From Paragordius varius (taxonomy: Eukaryota; Nematomorpha), in the NCBI GenBank assembly GCA_964247055.1, contig OZ176057.1, forward strand, positions 4,650,001 to 4,714,000: a DNA stretch of 64,000 nt, read 5' to 3'. Shown piece after piece: positions 49,514 through 60,175 of the stretch. The position numbers and the translations under genes are program-made. Within the stretch, counting starts at the first letter, position 1. Every line of letters starts with the position of its first letter. The notes beneath the pieces were generated by a model that did no database searches, was not told the DNA's origin, and was given only the letters and a program-made list of their open reading frames with translations.

Positions 49514-51211
49514 ACTAATGTTTTTGTTTTATTTGCATTTGCAAGTAGATTTAAAATTTAACTAAATTTCCAGACGTATCGAAAGCTGTAAAAATTGAAA
49601 TGAATATTTCAAATAAAATGTTTATTTTTGAATTTAAACAAAGTTTAAATTAATTAATAACTTTATTTATACCTTTAATAATCTAAAATATTAAATTCAT
49701 GGAATAATTTCCCCACAACTCAGGTAAAAAACAGCAAATGCAACGAAATTAACTTTGAAATTCTCAGTTTAAAGGTTATTTAATATATATTAGCTTCCAA
49801 ATACACCATAAATGTGCTTGTTATTATTTGGTACTGCCTGGGTATAGATCATACGAATAACAAACTCGTAACCCTCATAACTCAAAGCGCCATATTACAT
49901 ATCGATACTAAACATGTAAAAAAAATTAGTATTTTAAAAATATATTACACTAATTTTCAATCGTTAAATAGACGGAATTCCAAACCTTTAAAACTATTAT
50001 AAAACATCTATATGTTATAGAAAACATACAAATCGTAAAGCATAGCTTTCTAGAAGTGGGATTTTCAAATTTATTTAAACTCTATGAAGTAGTTTTTGAT
50101 TCGACTCAATTAAAGGCTCATATTCGCAGCCCATTTTATTGGTAAATCCATATAGTAGTATATATTATAATCTTGCATAAAATCTTATAAAAACTGCTTC
50201 CGCAATTGAATGGTAATATCTTGATGGAATCTATATATTCTGAGAAAATGATTATTATGTTGCTTTTGGTTTTGGCCCTTACGAGCATAAGAATGTTACA
50301 ATAACGCAATCCAAATCAGAAAATGGCAATATTTTTTCCATAAAAACTACTTTTAAATAATTCTAATTTTGCTTTGGAGTCCCAAATTTCCCTCCTTTAA
50401 AACGGGCTAGTTCTCTTAAAATGAATGCAAAAACACCGTTTCGCTATAAAAACTTTAAATATGTGTTGAATTTTTTAAAAAATGTTGTTCCTAAAATTTT
50501 TTAAAAATCATTGAAGCGTTTGGAAACAATAAACGCTTTAAGATATAAAAAAAATTTCCTATATAAATCGATGATGTAGAACACCTTTATCGCTTCACAG
50601 TTTCAAATAAAGGTATTTGCTTTCAAATCGTATATTCTTGTAAAAAAACACAATTTATATTTGACATACTTTTGAAAACAACGAATATTTAAATCAAAAT
50701 TTTGAGGTGATAGAAATGGTCAGCAACATCCATTACATATATAGATTAAGGGTTTTTAGACCATCATGCCTTAAAATAAAATGAAGAAGGCTTTAACAAT
50801 TATTTGCTAAAATATAAAGTATTTTTAGTGATACCAACATATTAAAATTTTTACCTCTATCTCATTTTTGTTTTTATCTTCAGAGTACTAGCTCATTTTA
50901 GAAAGGCAAAAAAATTTTGTGCTTTTGACTACAAATATTGCTGCCTTATGTACATATAAGTAATATTTTGTGGTATTAAGCATTTAACTTTCAGCTTAAA
51001 AAATGTGTACAAATTTGGTAATTTTCTAGTTTGGAGCAGTTATAGTTGTCTTTAATCACTCATAAGGGCCGAAACTTAAAGCACCATGATAATCTAGATA
51101 AATACTTTCTCCTATCAGAAAATTCGGAATATTTTTTAAGTGGAGACTGTGTAATAAGCAAACATATATAATTTATTTAACAATTTTCCCAAAATGTACC
51201 AAAATTAATAA
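49514..51211. other. Intergenic DNA downstream of the minus-strand gene
   Basis: Repeat fragments only: near 50209-50300 is the TAATATCTTGATGGAATCTA ... TTGCTTTTGGTTTTGG block shared with 3604, 32576 and 57126. A 62-codon frame at 49814-50002 has no recognisable feature. Confidence 0.4.
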
Positions 51212-51217
51212 TTTATT
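51212..51217 (-). terminator. Candidate polyadenylation signal of the minus-strand gene
   Basis: AATAAA on the minus strand, about 40 bases after the stop codon of the terminal exon. Supported by position only. Confidence 0.4.
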
Positions 51218-51257
51218 GATTTAAATTAAAAAATCATTTTTGTAAATAAAGTTATTT

Positions 51258-51443
51258 TTAGGTAGTAGTTGAATCCACTGGGCATTCTTTAACAATTATT
51301 TGAAATGCGTGGCGTGCTCCTTTATATTTCCCATGTGTCCATTCGATAACGTCCAAATATGAATTTTTTACTACGATTGGCTCCTGAGGATTTTGAAATT
51401 TTTTCCTCACAATAATAGCTTCAGGGAGTTGGCGAAGCTCTGT
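51258..51443 (-). CDS. Minus-strand gene terminal exon
   Basis: Acceptor TTTTATATATTTTAG|ACAGAG in phase 0. It encodes 61 residues beginning TELRQLPEAIIVRKKF, through WTHGKYKGARHAFQIIVKEC, to TAA at 51260-51258. Composition (Trp, His, Arg, Gly) is clearly unlike random A+T-rich sequence. No start codon is present, so it is visible only as an exon. Confidence 0.75.
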   Translation of the reverse strand, partial: TELRQLPEAIIVRKKFQNPQEPIVVKNSYLDVIEWTHGKYKGARHAFQIIVKECPVDSTTT

Positions 51444-54400
51444 CTAAAATATATAAAACATTTGACGTCAAGTAGGAATCATAATTTAGTACGTAATTTG
51501 ATGGTTGGTTATATTACATGAAAGTTGGACAATTTTAAACACAGTAGTGTATCAAAAAACAACAAAATATTCAATAAAATAAACAATAATAAAGGAAAAA
51601 ATTGTTTATTCAACATTTTGTTTTTTTTCATACATTACTGTGTATCGAATCGCCCAACTATAGTGTGAAATAAGCAACCATTAAAATGCATCAAAGAATA
51701 TATACCACGCTATAAAGTGTTTTAGGCTCCATACATTTATTGTGAAGTTGCGAATCCTCATAAGATAATACGCATACTTTGTAGGGGATATCTTTTTTCA
51801 GGACTTTGAGACGTAAATATACCTACAACAGTTTGAATATATTTGGGGAGTGGGCTAAATTTATCTCAATAAGGTAAATATAAATTTGCTTAAAATAGAT
51901 TTGAAATGTTGGCAACACCTAAATAGCCAACTATGTAATGAGGCTGAAATAAACATGGTTTTTGATTGATTTAACATTGTTATGGCACAAAGAAAGAGTT
52001 GGAATGAAACATAGAATATAGACGGAGGGGTTAACGACATTATAATTTGCATGGCAGATTTTTTGTATGCAGCAAAAACGGTGGAGGCCACAGCTCAAAT
52101 TATAAATAACACAACGCCAAAATTTTTTTGAAACATTGATTTAGTAAACTAAATTGAAAACTTTACCAAAAACAATTTATAATATCTAATAAATATGTTG
52201 TTTTGTTATAACGCAGTGTTACAATAGTTTCAAAAAAGAGTATGTTAACACATTTGATAGCTAACTGCCTCAGAATAATAAATATCGAATAGGGTAAAAA
52301 GTTATTTTAATTTTTCTTACCCATCTATCTTTCTCGGAAGTTGGTTAATTAGGTTTTTGAAAATATAAGGGCTCTGATAAACCTTGTGGTCCTGGAGGTG
52401 TGTGATTCGTACATTATTTGTAACAACTTAATATAACTTTCTGGCACCTTTTTACGACGGAGACTCCACCAAATAGTTTCTCTAGGAATCCTGTCAAACG
52501 CCTTCTCTATATCAATCAAAACCCCGTGTAATTCTTTCTTTTTTTCAATGTATTTTTCAATCAACCTCCTAACCGCATGTATAGGATCTACTGTTGACTT
52601 TCCTGGCATGAAACCAAATTGATTTCCTTCTATAGATATCATTTTCCTGATTCGCTTTTCAATTATTTTTTCAAACAATTTCATAGTGTGCGACATAAGT
52701 TTTATCCCTCTGTAGTTACTACATTCATTTATATCACCTTTTCCTTTAAATAAAGGCACAGTTAAACTTTCCTTCCATTCAACCGGGATTTCATACGTTG
52801 AAACAACTTTATTAAATACACGCTTCAAAAAATTTAATCCAGAATTTCCAAGCACTTTCCAACAATTTATATTTATGTCGTCCGATCCTACAGCTTTGTT
52901 GTTTGGCATTTCTAACAAATTAGATTCTACTTCCTTTTGTGTAATTGCTTCTATTGTTCTATCAGTAGCTTCAATTGTATTTAGCAAAAATATCTCGCCT
53001 ACCCCTTCATCTAAACTCACAAAGTACTCTTTCCATCTTTATAATATTTCTATATTTTCGCACAGCAAGCTTCCATCTTTTCCTTTTATTGCAGTCGCAT
53101 AACCTGGCAAATCCATCCTGAGTTTATTCCTTTGCTGCGCAACTTTATACACTTTGTTTAAACCTTGCTTACTATTTAACTCATCATAAAATAAATTCAT
53201 TTTTTCTTTCTTAACCTGGCCGACTAATTTTTTCAATTCCTTATTTAAACTTTTATACTTATCTCTATCATCATCATTCCTTGTATGTCCCCATTTGTCA
53301 AAAGCCTTACCTTTTTCTCGTGACATCAATATTATGCTTTCATCCTAAAGCCAAGCCTCTCTGTATACTTGAGATTTTCCGCCTTTTAATCCACAAACTA
53401 GAGTTCCTGCCTTTTTGATTAACTGACTTACTTTATCCCAATCACCATTTAACCCACCATCCTCGACCGTATTTCTTTTATAAAAGCCTGCCTTTTTTCA
53501 GATAATTTCTCCCACTTAATACTTTTTAATCTCTTTGAATAAGAACCACTTTGTTTAGACTTTTCTTTCACGAAAAATTTACAAATAAGTAAATTATGTT
53601 GCGAACTAACCTCTAAGTTTGGCACCACCTTACGATCTATAAAATCTATTTGAGATTTGTTGATGCCGCTCTTAAAAGTTACCAGATGACTCTCTCTTTT
53701 TTCGAAAAACGTGTTCGCTATCGCCAAATTGTGAGATTGTGCAAATCTAAGCAACTTAATTCCTTCCTCGTTTCTTTCTCCATAAGAATGTCCCCCGTGC
53801 CATATTTCAAAAGATTCCCTTTTTGAACCAAGATGACCATTAAAATCTCCACATAAAAACTTGACTCTGAGCTGAGGGAGAGCGACTATTTTTTCATCTA
53901 GAGTCTCGTAAAATTGCTCCTTTTCTTGTTTCGGTAAACCTATTTGCGGGGCATATATACTAAATACCGTTATGACCTCGTTACCTACCAAAATATCTAA
54001 ATTCATGATTCGGCTGTTATAGCGTCTTACTTCTTTAACCTGATTGGACAATTTGGGATTAATGATAATTGCCACTCCATTTCGTCCGCCACTTTCACCT
54101 GAGTAATATAGTCGATAATTCTCTTCCAAAGTCCTTCCTCCGTTTCCGCGGTAACGAGTCTCTTGTAATGCCAAAATATCAATATGTTTAACTTTCATTA
54201 TTCTCACAATATCATTTAACTTACTTTTCAATGAACCAACATTTAAACTAGCAAATTACAGGCATCTCGTATTCCTTTGCATTCTCTTTGTATTATTGGC
54301 CACAACACCAAAACCGCGGCTGGCCAGGCCTAACCGGTTATTACTATACACATCAATATTCATTTGACAGCTTTAAACAAACAAAAATAAAAATAATAAA

Positions 54401-57400
54401 ATTGAAGTGTCGAACTAATTATGACAAATTGATAGATGTTAAAAAAAACCTAGGCTATAGGTAAAAACGGAAATTATATTTCGCAATAAAAAAATTAATG
54501 CAAAATTTATGTATAAAACAATATAAATCAAGGGTTATTTTATGTGTCACAGTAAAAAATAAAATAAATAGTGCTAAATACTTATCCAAGAATACAATCT
54601 ATATATTTAAGAGAATATTAATAGGCAAATTATAGGAAAAGGCCAACGGTAAGTCCTACGTCCAAAAACAATAAGCATAATCATATTTTATTTTATTGAT
54701 TTAAAACAAATCTTATAAGACTTTTTATTAAACTAAATGGTTGTTGCATAAAATTTAAACAAAAAAATGAATAGTGCGGTAAAAAATTGATTTTTAACCT
54801 ATTAATGCAACTTACAAATCCTTTTAAAAAACGCCTATAAAATACATATTTTCCCATATTCAATGCATTATAACAAGTATTTAATAAATCTTACACGAGA
54901 TTTGTAAAATATTAAAAAAAATTAACTTACATCACTTCGAACCCTTAGTTTAGATTGGGGTAAATGCTTTAACAAAGCACTTAACACCTGAAAACTCTTC
55001 AACGATATGGAATGTTTAAAATCTTGGAAAATTGTTTCGTTTGATTTGACGGGTAGAATTTCATCTGTTATATCAAGGTTGATTATAATTTCTTGATTAC
55101 GTCGTAATAATTGTATCAAGTTAGGTCTATCGAAAATAATGGAAAATATGTGTTAATGTTTTAGACAAATGGTTTAATCAAAACTGATTGGAAAATATAA
55201 AGTAGACACAGTTCAAAACTTTTTTAGTTTTTTTAGATGATAATAATATACTTTTTTATATTAAAAAAAATAATTTTTACGTATTAAAGAGTAATATAGC
55301 CCATATATTTATAAAGCAGGAAAAATGCAAAGTTACATTTTCCTAAACTATTTTATAAATATTATTAGATCCTGATTTGAATAATATTTTTATAAAAATT
55401 ATGCATTTTAAACAATTATTAAAATTTTGTTACTAAATTTTTTATAAATCATGACTTATTCGGAATTAGTAAAAGTACATTTTAAAACAGGGGTGTCCAT
55501 CACAAATATGTTCGCGGCTGCTTTAACAATTTTATGGTTTTTTTATTTATTTTGAGCCCAACTAATTTTGAATTATAACTCATAATCGTTAATTTTTGAT
55601 TGAAATCAAAATTTTGTTTTTTTAACCGCATCGAACAAAGCGTGTTAAACATCCCTGTTTTAGAATTTGCTGCATAATTATAATGTGTTTTTCTTTATCA
55701 AAATATCTTTCGTAATTACAATAGATATAATATATCAGGGCTTGGAACTGGTTCAAAAAAAGTGGAACCGGAACCGGGTCGGTTCCGGAACAAGTGGAAC
55801 CTAAACCACGTTGGTTCTTAAGAATTTAAAAATAGAACCAGACGGTTCCTGAACCGCCTTGGTTTCTTAAAAATTAGCGGTTCCGGAACCGGTTTTTTAC
55901 ATTTAAAACCTGCATTTTCGGTTCCACTTTTAATTTAATGTATAAAATTGTTATTATAAAAATACAACTAAAAATTAAATCAAACAATTCATTATGAATT
56001 ACCAAATGAAATAAACTTGAGATATGACTTAGTTTTTTTAGAAGTGTTGAATCGTCCATAATCCAAAGAGAATCGCTAATATTAGCCGCTTAGTTTTAGG
56101 TTTGAAGTAAGTTGTAATGTGTGGTGGTACAATCAAATTTAATAATAAAATAAAATTTTTATAATAAAACCATATGGGAACCAGTAATTAAGGGGGTCGA
56201 ACCGGATGGTTTGATCCTGAACGGTTGGAAACACAACCGGGTTTATTCTTAAAAATTTATAGATAAAACCGGGGTTCGGTACCGGGGTGGTTCCCGGAAA
56301 AGTGGAACCGGGACCGCGTCGGTTCCAACCCAATGAAACCGGTTCTTGTTAAAATCCCAGGAACCGGGTTCCGATTCTAAGCCTTGATATATATATATAT
56401 ATAAGAACAAAGAATATATTAATGAATATCATTGCAAAAAAAAATTTTTGTGAAGTATAAAGTTATTTAATTACACATAAGGCTCGGTTGCCAGGTCTTT
56501 CGAGAGCTCAGAAGTCTCCATAACCATATCCCGTTTAACTATGCAGCATAAATCTCCTACTGGACATTCTATATAATATATTAGTTATAAATGTTTTTTT
56601 GTGGCGTTATAAAAAGTATTTTTAATAATTATCAATATTAACAATAATTAGCTGTTTGTCGAGGTTCTCTCTTCAAGCTTAATAATAAAATTATCTTTCA
56701 TCTAAGCTTTTTAAATTACGAGTTGATAAATAATATTTTGATTGGATTTTCTTACATATAGTAAACTAAGTTGCTTCGAAAAATATATCTGGAAACACAT
56801 GTAAAATCCAAAGTTTTTTTTATAAGGTGTGCAATTGATTTAACCATATTTTTTAGATTTATTTGATGTCATGGCGATTGAAATATATGCGCATTTTTTG
56901 CATATTTAGGATCTGGGACAAAAAAGCATTGTACTTATTTAATAAAAATTTTACTATTAGATGTACAACATATATATATATAGATATATATATATATATA
57001 TATATATTAATATATTTATTGACAATAAACATATGAGATTTAGAACTAATATCTAATTTTTTCGACCTTGCAAGCGTCTAAAAATGATTCTCATTCACGG
57101 TGCACAAATTCGTAGGCTATATAAAATATCCTGATGAGATATATTCTGAGAGAAAAGCATGTTAGGATTATCATGCTTTTGGTTTTGGATCTAACGAATA
57201 ATTTAGAGTTATACCACTTTTGTAGTAATTGTTTTATATCGAAAAGCTGCAAATTAGGCATATTCATAAAAAAATTTTGTTGAAAGCCAAATGATACCCT
57301 TTTGAAATTATCATTCAATTGTGGCATACACTATATTTAAAAACTGGCCCATTTTATAGGCTCCAAAAGTCGCAACTTTTTGACTCCTCTATGGGCCAGT

Positions 57401-59182
57401 TTTTCAAAAAAAAGCCGATGTCCGATAATTTTCATATCTAGAATTCCACAATATAATAGAAAATTAAACAAAATTAATACTTTTTTTCTTTAAATTTGGC
57501 AATTTTTTTACCGTATTTTATAATATTTTGGAACGTGATGTAAATAATATATAAATTTTAATATTCCCAAAACACTTTTAATATAAAATTTGGTAATGCT
57601 TACCATTTCTATCACTCAAAAAAATTGCGTTTTGACGGGGAAATATATAGGGGTCTAAAAATATGTGTTTGGGGCCTACGCTTAACATTGTAAATTACAA
57701 TTTGGTTTTCAAATATAGTTTATGTGTTAATTTGATGATATTTTTACAAAAAAGAATTTAACATTCATCAAAAAAATTTATAAATTTGCCTAATATTCAA
57801 CTCTTTGATATAGCCCTTAGCACAAAAGTGGATATAACTCTAAATTATTCGTTAGACCTACCAAAAGCACCATCCTAATTTCTTTCTCAGAATATATTTG
57901 ATTCATCAGGATATTTTTTATAGGCTCCGATTTTGTGCACTGTGGATATGAATCATTTTTAGACGCTTTCAAGGACGATATTAATAATAAATATCATATA
58001 TTTATTGTCAATAAATATATTAATATATATGTTATACATCTTATAGTAAAATTTTTTAAAAATAAATGGGTAGTTCTTCAATGCTTTTGTCCCAACAAGA
58101 TCATCAAAATGCAAAAAGTGTGCAGATATTTCAATCGCCATGACATTTCGCTCAAAATATGGTAATGAATAGTTTTGGCCAATTTAAATAATTTATTTTT
58201 AAAATTTTGTTTTATTTATAGTTTATCAATATCTTTTGTTTTTAACTCATTAGAAGATACTATCATGTATCGAATTTGAATATAATTCAAGTTAAGAAAG
58301 TTGATAAGAATTTAAATTATTATTTTTACTTAGTCTAAGTATTTGATTCAACTGTAATTATAGACAAACTAAAGAAGAATTTAACTCAGCGTCATCTAGA
58401 GTAGCCTCGCGGTCCGCATTTGAAATTATATAAACATTCATCAATTTTCTAGTTAAATACTAATTGTATATACTTATTTGAAAAAAAATGAAAAAGAAAT
58501 ATCAATTCAACAAAGATTTTGTATATTTTTGGAATTATGTCACACGTCTCACAAAATATATTCCAGGAAAGCCTCATTTTGAAGACCCCTGATTTAGATA
58601 ACTAAAAAATTGTAATAAAAATGCCTTACTTTTGTTTTTACGTATTTTCCTTCGATTTTTGGTCTCAATCGTATGGTTTTTGTACACATTATTTAAACTA
58701 TTGATAATGCCATCTATGTCATTCGGGTTGACACCATTGGGCTGAGACGGTCCCCTGGTAAAAAGGTTAAAAATGTTAAGGATAAAGGGATCATTCCCAT
58801 TATTGGATTGGGCTTTATTTGATGGCCCTGATGGTGGTGGTGGAAACATAAATTGCCCCAAGACTGCATTATACGGGAATATGAAAATGTATAACGATAC
58901 CACCCAAAACAATGTTGATATAGGGTTATAGGAACTTTTTATCAATTTTTTACTTTTTCGGTTAAATATAGATAAAGTATGTAAAAATTGGATCTTAGCC
59001 AATCGAATTGTAAAAAAAAATGATATAATACGGAAGGATACCCTGATTACCAAGTCAATAAGATTCACAATTAGATTAAATAATAACAAAGTAGCTTTAT
59101 TATTGATAAATGCAAATAAATATAGGCCATTACTGGCTATTTGTTTTGCTATAATAGATGGTAAAGATAATCCGATTAACAT
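51258..59182 (-). CDS. Unrecognised membrane or secreted protein (at least 4 exons)
   Basis: Exons 59182-58630, 56568-56475, 55126-54931 and 51443-51258 have matching phases (1, 2, 0) at all three junctions and total 1,029 bases, or 342 residues. Residues about 19-58 and 88-104 are hydrophobic; the second, LFWVVSLYIFIF, followed by AVLGQFMFPPPP, looks like a signal peptide or anchor. A flexible Pro/Asn segment follows, then a basic run (RRKIRKNKK, 177-185) directly before CPVGDLCC (186-193). That layout resembles a furin-type cleavage before a mature domain of about 157 residues with four Cys (186, 192, 193, 335). There are N-glycosylation sites at NHT and NET. The last 61 residues (ELRQLPEAIIVRKKFQ ... 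WTHGKYKGARHAF) look globular. No family is recognised. The 5' end is uncertain: ATG 59182 is the first after an in-frame stop, but an upstream exon may supply the true start. Confidence 0.72.
51444..52348. other. Intron 3 of the minus-strand gene, 3' part
   Basis: Non-coding. A frame of 76 codons on the minus strand at 51861-52091 has no recognised features. Confidence 0.45.
52349..53020 (-). pseudogene. RTE reverse transcriptase, N-terminal part
   Basis: Fingers and palm motifs up to the first catalytic-Asp block (GVLIDIEKAFDRIPRE) and WWSLRRKKVPESYIKLLQ are present; the YxDD catalytic box is absent. Confidence 0.85.
53449..54231 (-). pseudogene. RTE endonuclease domain
   Basis: An open frame of about 260 codons begins LKSKLNDIVRIMKVKHIDIL and contains LALQETR, GGRNGVAIII, IYAPQ and CGDFNGHLGS, motifs of RTE/BovB-class endonucleases (often annotated craniofacial development protein 2-like). 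Confidence 0.85.
54291..54930. other. Intron 3 of the minus-strand gene, 5' part
   Basis: A more G/C-rich patch at 54290-54345 (CGCGGCTGGCCAGGCC) is probably RTE 5' leader. The rest is A+T-rich and featureless. Confidence 0.4.
54931..55126 (-). CDS. Minus-strand gene exon 3
   Basis: The acceptor TTTCCATTATTTTCGATAG has a good pyrimidine tract and the donor GAT|GTAAGT is perfect. It encodes PNLIQLLRRNQEIIINLDIT through SALLKHLPQSKLRVRSD, which looks like globular protein rather than A+T noise. Confidence 0.75.
55488..55657. mobile_element. Short non-autonomous hAT-like element
   Basis: Begins CAGGGGTGTCCATCACAAAT and ends GTGTTAAACATCCCTG. Flanks TTTTAAAA and TTTTAGAA agree at 7 of 8 positions. 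It lies in intron 2 of the minus-strand gene. Confidence 0.65.
55736..56386. mobile_element. Non-autonomous hAT-like element 'CAGGGCTTGGAACCGG', copy B
   Basis: Ends CAGGGCTTGGAACTGG and CCGATTCTAAGCCTTG, with many GGAACCGG motifs inside. A sister of 4785-5487. Flanks are (AT)-rich, so the duplication is not informative. It lies in intron 2 of the minus-strand gene. Confidence 0.75.
56475..56568 (-). CDS. Minus-strand gene exon 2 (CPVGDLCC)
   Basis: Acceptor TATTATATAG|AATGTC, donor TATGT|GTAATT. It encodes CPVGDLCCIVKRDMVMETSE and on to ATEPY. At 94 bases it is too short to stand out alone, but it fits the phases of both neighbours (1 in, 2 out). Confidence 0.7.
56830..58185. repeat. Large imperfect inverted repeat (about 1.36 kb, arms about 600 bp)
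   Basis: Left-arm blocks reappear in order as complements in the right arm: GTCATGGCGATTGAAATA (56868) with its complement near 58127-58144; TTGACAATAAA (57020) near 57998-58011; GACGCTTGCAAGG-type sequence (57066-57078) near 57961-57975; AATATCCTGATGAGAT (57126) near 57906-57921; ATCTAACGAATAATTTAGAG (57189) near 57842-57862. The centre lies near 57510. It would form a long hairpin in the intron 1 transcript of the minus-strand gene. It may be a foldback transposon; ends and duplications were not resolved. A 76-codon frame at 57935-58165 is within an arm and not a gene. Confidence 0.75.
58387..58591. mobile_element. Short non-autonomous hAT-like element
   Basis: Begins CAGCGTCATCTAGAGTAGCC and ends GAAGACCCCTG. 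Flanks ATTTAACT and ATTTAGAT agree at 6 of 8 positions. It ends about 40 bases from exon 1 of the minus-strand gene, within its first intron. Confidence 0.55.
58630..59182 (-). CDS. Minus-strand gene exon 1 (hydrophobic segments, Pro/Asn linker)
   Basis: Encodes 184 residues plus one base. The donor is ACAAAA|GTAAGG, a strong consensus. The first 85 residues are compositionally A+T-driven and could be upstream non-coding sequence if transcription or splicing begins nearer residue 88. Confidence 0.62.
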
Positions 59183-59850
59183 GGATAGATGGATTTACGT
59201 ATATGGATATGTATATATGTTATATATTTATACAATCAACACTATTACTATGTTAAAAATCGGAAACACACAAAAATATACCAGTTTAAGGTACCTATAT
59301 CGTTTATTTATTTTAGAAGGGTATTTTTGCCCATTTACTATTTACTTTAGCTAGGGTGTCCTTTCTTTTGTTATTATTATCATCACATGTCAATATTAAA
59401 CCTTCGAAAACGCTCGTGTGTAGGTTTTTACTGGTTAAGCACCTAAAGTACATTTAGAAATGATAGTTATTTGTTTTTCCTTAATTATATCAAAGGGGTA
59501 AATGATTGTTATGTTTAACAACTCCCTTTTTTAAAATGTAGTTTGTAAAATCTAGTTCAAAATATATTTGTCAAATAAAATAAAAATAGTTATTTTACAA
59601 GCCCATTTTTTATTTTCCTTTCTTTGAATGGAAGGAAGGGGGGGGGGGGGGGTAACGGTGGTTCGAAAGCAATCTATGGCCTTAAATAATAGAATTTGCC
59701 ACAAACCGTAACACAAAAGTTAGTATTATATTTTTAAAATAGAGACATTATGCAACGAGATAATACAAAATTATAAAAGTAGGCCAAATAGATCCCTATT
59801 TTTAAAATTCGTGATTGAGGTATGCCTATGGAAAAATATTTAGTGTTATA
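59183..59850. other. 5' flank of the minus-strand gene
   Basis: No upstream exon is recognised. A run of 15 G lies at 59638-59652, preceded by GGAAGGAA; on the minus strand this is a poly-C tract upstream of the gene. Confidence 0.4.
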
Positions 59851-60120
59851 CAGTAAAAATTAAATTTATACCAACAAAATCTAAAATACATAGACAAAGA
59901 TTATCTTCCAAAAGACAACCTTCTACCTTTTAAACCTTAATTTTTCCCATGTATTATTTAATTACAATCTTAAAATATATAATTGCCATTACCATTTCTT
60001 CATTTTATATTTTGCAAGTTTACAAATTTTAAAAGAATCAACTTTTAAATTTGTATGATTGTATTCTAGAAAAAAATTTGTCTTTATATTTTTAAGTTTT
60101 TTTGTCCGTAGAGCTTTTAC
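59851..60120. mobile_element. Short TIR element (CAGTAAAAATT family) with TA duplication
   Basis: Begins CAGTAAAAATTAAATTTATA and ends TTGTCCGTAGAGCTTTTAC. TA flanks both sides (59849-59850, 60121-60122). The arms are about 100 bp long and carry AAAAGACAACCTTCT-type blocks. Confidence 0.72.
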
Positions 60121-60175
60121 TATCAATAATATGTTTATTTCAAATAGCATGTGTGGAAGGACAAATATAAATATA

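Larger units (their letters stand above)
52349..54290 (-). mobile_element. RTE-type LINE, decayed and lacking its 3' half
   Basis: It lies in intron 3 of the minus-strand gene, in the same orientation. Two coding blocks show: an apurinic/apyrimidinic endonuclease (54231-53449; LALQETR, GDFNGHLG) and the first part of a reverse transcriptase (53020-52349; NYRGIKLM, FGFMPGKSTVD, VLIDIEKAFDRI), with a linking open stretch at 53329-53039. Frames shift and stops occur between blocks (for example around 53340-53450), so it is dead. Homology ends soon after MYESHTSRTTR; the YxDD box, thumb and 3' UTR are missing. Loss of the 3' side is unusual, since LINE copies normally lose the 5' side. Confidence 0.85.

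Noticed and set aside
51861-52091. A 76-codon minus-strand frame between the RTE relic and the terminal exon
   Set aside because: It is not needed to keep the frame of the minus-strand gene and has no recognisable domain.
57935-58165. A 76-codon frame
   Set aside because: It lies within one arm of the large inverted repeat.
59103-59354. An 83-codon plus-strand frame
   Set aside because: It partly overlaps exon 1 of the minus-strand gene on the other strand and has no domain.
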